Shown piece after piece: positions 62,701-64,000 of a stretch of 64,000 nt of DNA; position 1 is the stretch's first letter; every line of letters starts with the position of its first letter. The notes under the pieces are model-generated. The model worked only from the letters and a program-made list of their open reading frames with translations. It was not told where the DNA came from and ran no database searches. This stretch comes from Liolophura sinensis (lineage: Eukaryota > Mollusca > Polyplacophora > Chitonida > Chitonidae). The translations under genes and the position numbers were made by a program. The stretch lies in the NCBI RefSeq assembly GCF_032854445.1, contig NW_027018172.1, forward strand, positions 1-64,000, written 5' to 3'.

Positions 62701-64000
62701 ATTTAACTCACCCAACAAATGTCTTACTTCTAAGTCGAAGACAAACTCAATGTCTTTATCTACATGTAGAAAAACCACACCATTTGTATATAAAAAAAAC
62801 ACAAGGTACTTGATACAATCCGCTGTAAAAAGTACAATTGAACACTGACCCACATCAATAAGGTGCCAAAGGATGCGCAATTGGGCCAGGCATCTCCAGC
62901 TGTTGAAAAATTGCAAATTTCCTTGGTTTCCATGGAGTAAGAGCCGTTGCTGGGCACGTGATCTTGACATCATTGATTATTCATTTGTGGCTACAGCCAA
63001 AAGTATTGGTCGGAGAGCAACGCGGTTTGCACCATTCGATTTCTTGTCACAAAATACGTCGGATTAGCCTCTTACCAGCAGCATTGGAACAGTTTTTCCA
63101 CTTTTGGATTTTTGCCTGGTCTTTTTGCTAATTGAAATCGGCTACATTAACTATGTACAATCGCGACTGGTCATTACTATATTCAACTTTTCATTATAAG
63201 TTATGTGCCCTTCGGTAGCCCAGACGACGTCAAATCTTTGGGCCAAGCCCATTTAACTCATCCAACAAATGTCTTACTTCTAAGTCGAAGACAAACTCAA
63301 TGTCTTTATCTACATGTAGAAAAACCACACCATTTGTATATAAAAAAAACAAAAGGTACTTGATACAATCCGCTGTAAAAAGTACAATTGAACACTGAGC
63401 CACATCAATAAGGTGCCAAAGGATGCGCAATTGGGCCAGGCATCTCCAGCTGTTGAAAAATTGCAAATTTCCTTGGTTTCCATGGAGTAAGAGCCGTTGC
63501 TGGGCACGTGATCTTGACATCATTGATTATTCATTTGTGGCTACAGCCAAAAGTATTGGTCGGAGAGCAACGCGGTTTGCACCATTCGATTTCTCGTCAC
63601 AAAATACGTCGGATTAGCCTCTTACCAGCAGCATTGGAACAGTTTTTCCACTTTTGGATTTTTGCCTGGTCATTTTGCTAATTGAAATCGGCTGCATTAA
63701 CTATGTACAATCGCGACTGGTCATTACTATATTCAACTTTTCATTATAAGTTATGTGCCCTTCGGTAGCCCAGACGACGTCAAATCTTTGGGCCAAGCCC
63801 ATTTAACTCACCCAACAAATGTCTTACTTCTAAGTCGAAGACAAACTCAATGTCTTTATCTACATGTAGAAAAACCACACCATTTGTATACAAAAAAAAA
63901 CAAAAGGTACTTGATACAATCCGCTGTAAAAAGTACAATTGAACACTGACCCACATCAATAAGGTGCCAAAGAATGCGCAATTGGGCCAGGCATCTCCAG
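59707..64000 (+). repeat. Satellite stretch right of the SINE pair
   Basis: About eight monomers with no gene or insertion. The CACTTTCGG/AATTTAAATC/GCGACGGGTC monomer type of the 38-46 kb units returns near 60901-60967. A monomer at 62129-62679 has several private changes: AAAAAGAAC, GGTTGCC, GCACTGG, ACAGGTTTTC and ATTGAAC. The last monomers share GGGTCAAGCC (62690) and GTATACA (63886) with the first 14 kb. Confidence 0.88.
63780..64000 (+). repeat. Partial last satellite monomer
   Basis: The array runs off the right end of the window; 221 bp of this monomer are present, ending inside the CATCTCCAG word. It has the GTATACA variant with a nine-A tract, also seen near 630, 2280 and 9975, and a private AAAGAATGCG. 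Confidence 0.95.

Larger units (their letters stand above)
1..64000. repeat. 550-bp satellite DNA array, about 115 tandem monomers
   Basis: The whole window is one head-to-tail satellite. The anchor CTACATGTAG (or a one-base variant) and other invariant words recur every 549-552 bp on the same strand; I saw no inverted monomer. From the first anchor (51) to the last (63861) is 63810 bp; removing 568 bp of SINE and duplicated target leaves 115 periods averaging 549.9 bp. Monomers are very similar and differ at a limited set of recurring sites: ACCCAGC/ACCCAAC, GTATATA/GTATGTA/GTATTTA/GTATACA, AAGTAC/AAGTGC, TTCATTTG/TTCACTTG, TTAGCCTC/TTAGTCTC, TTCTAC/TTCCAC, TTGCGAATTG/TTGCTAATTG and CAACTTTTC/CAACATTTC. 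Large homogeneous arrays of this kind are typical of centromeric or heterochromatic satellite; that placement is inference. No protein or stable RNA product is evident. I do not recognise the family by name. Confidence 0.99.

Noticed and set aside
1-64000. CRISPR array or tandem rRNA/5S/snRNA/histone cluster
   Set aside because: Monomers adjoin with no unique spacers, and no conserved rRNA, 5S, snRNA or histone words are visible in the monomer.

Overview
The window is one uninterrupted eukaryotic satellite DNA array. A monomer of about 550 bp repeats head-to-tail, always in the same orientation, from the first base to the last. The palindrome CTACATGTAG marks each monomer, at 51 in the first and 63861 in the last. 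After subtracting the only foreign DNA (two copies of one SINE, 568 bp including duplicated target sites), that spacing equals 115 periods of 549.9 bp. The window therefore holds 114 complete monomers plus a partial one at each end. I find no protein-coding gene, rRNA gene, functional tRNA gene, CRISPR array or DNA transposon. Short open frames recur only because the satellite recurs. The period is not a multiple of three, so no frame can run through the array.

Organism: certainly eukaryotic. The SINE has a tRNA-like head with A and B boxes, a GC-rich conserved body and a poly(A) tail. Its body resembles SINEs I remember from bivalves and other molluscs, so a mollusc is my best guess. This comes from memory, was not searched, and gives only moderate confidence. 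The array's size and homogeneity fit a centromeric, pericentromeric or other heterochromatic block, but nothing in the sequence proves location.

Layout: 1-6300 is repeated at about 9345-15650. 15753-22050 is repeated at about 32255-38550 (offset 16502). 22509-28011, 28562-34059 and 38460-46710 show higher-order repeats of five monomers (about 2.75 kb). 46711-54959 is a mixed stretch with many one-base indels. 55837-59704 holds a 1934-bp tandem duplication in which each unit carries the same SINE at the same monomer position. 59707-64000 is ordinary satellite.

Biology: diagnostic variants show local amplification by unequal exchange in multi-monomer units. A SINE that landed once was then copied together with a three-monomer unit. 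Two clusters of one-base indels (about 380-4200 and 47500-54900) look more like residual long-read error than biology. Claims about exact variants there are weaker.
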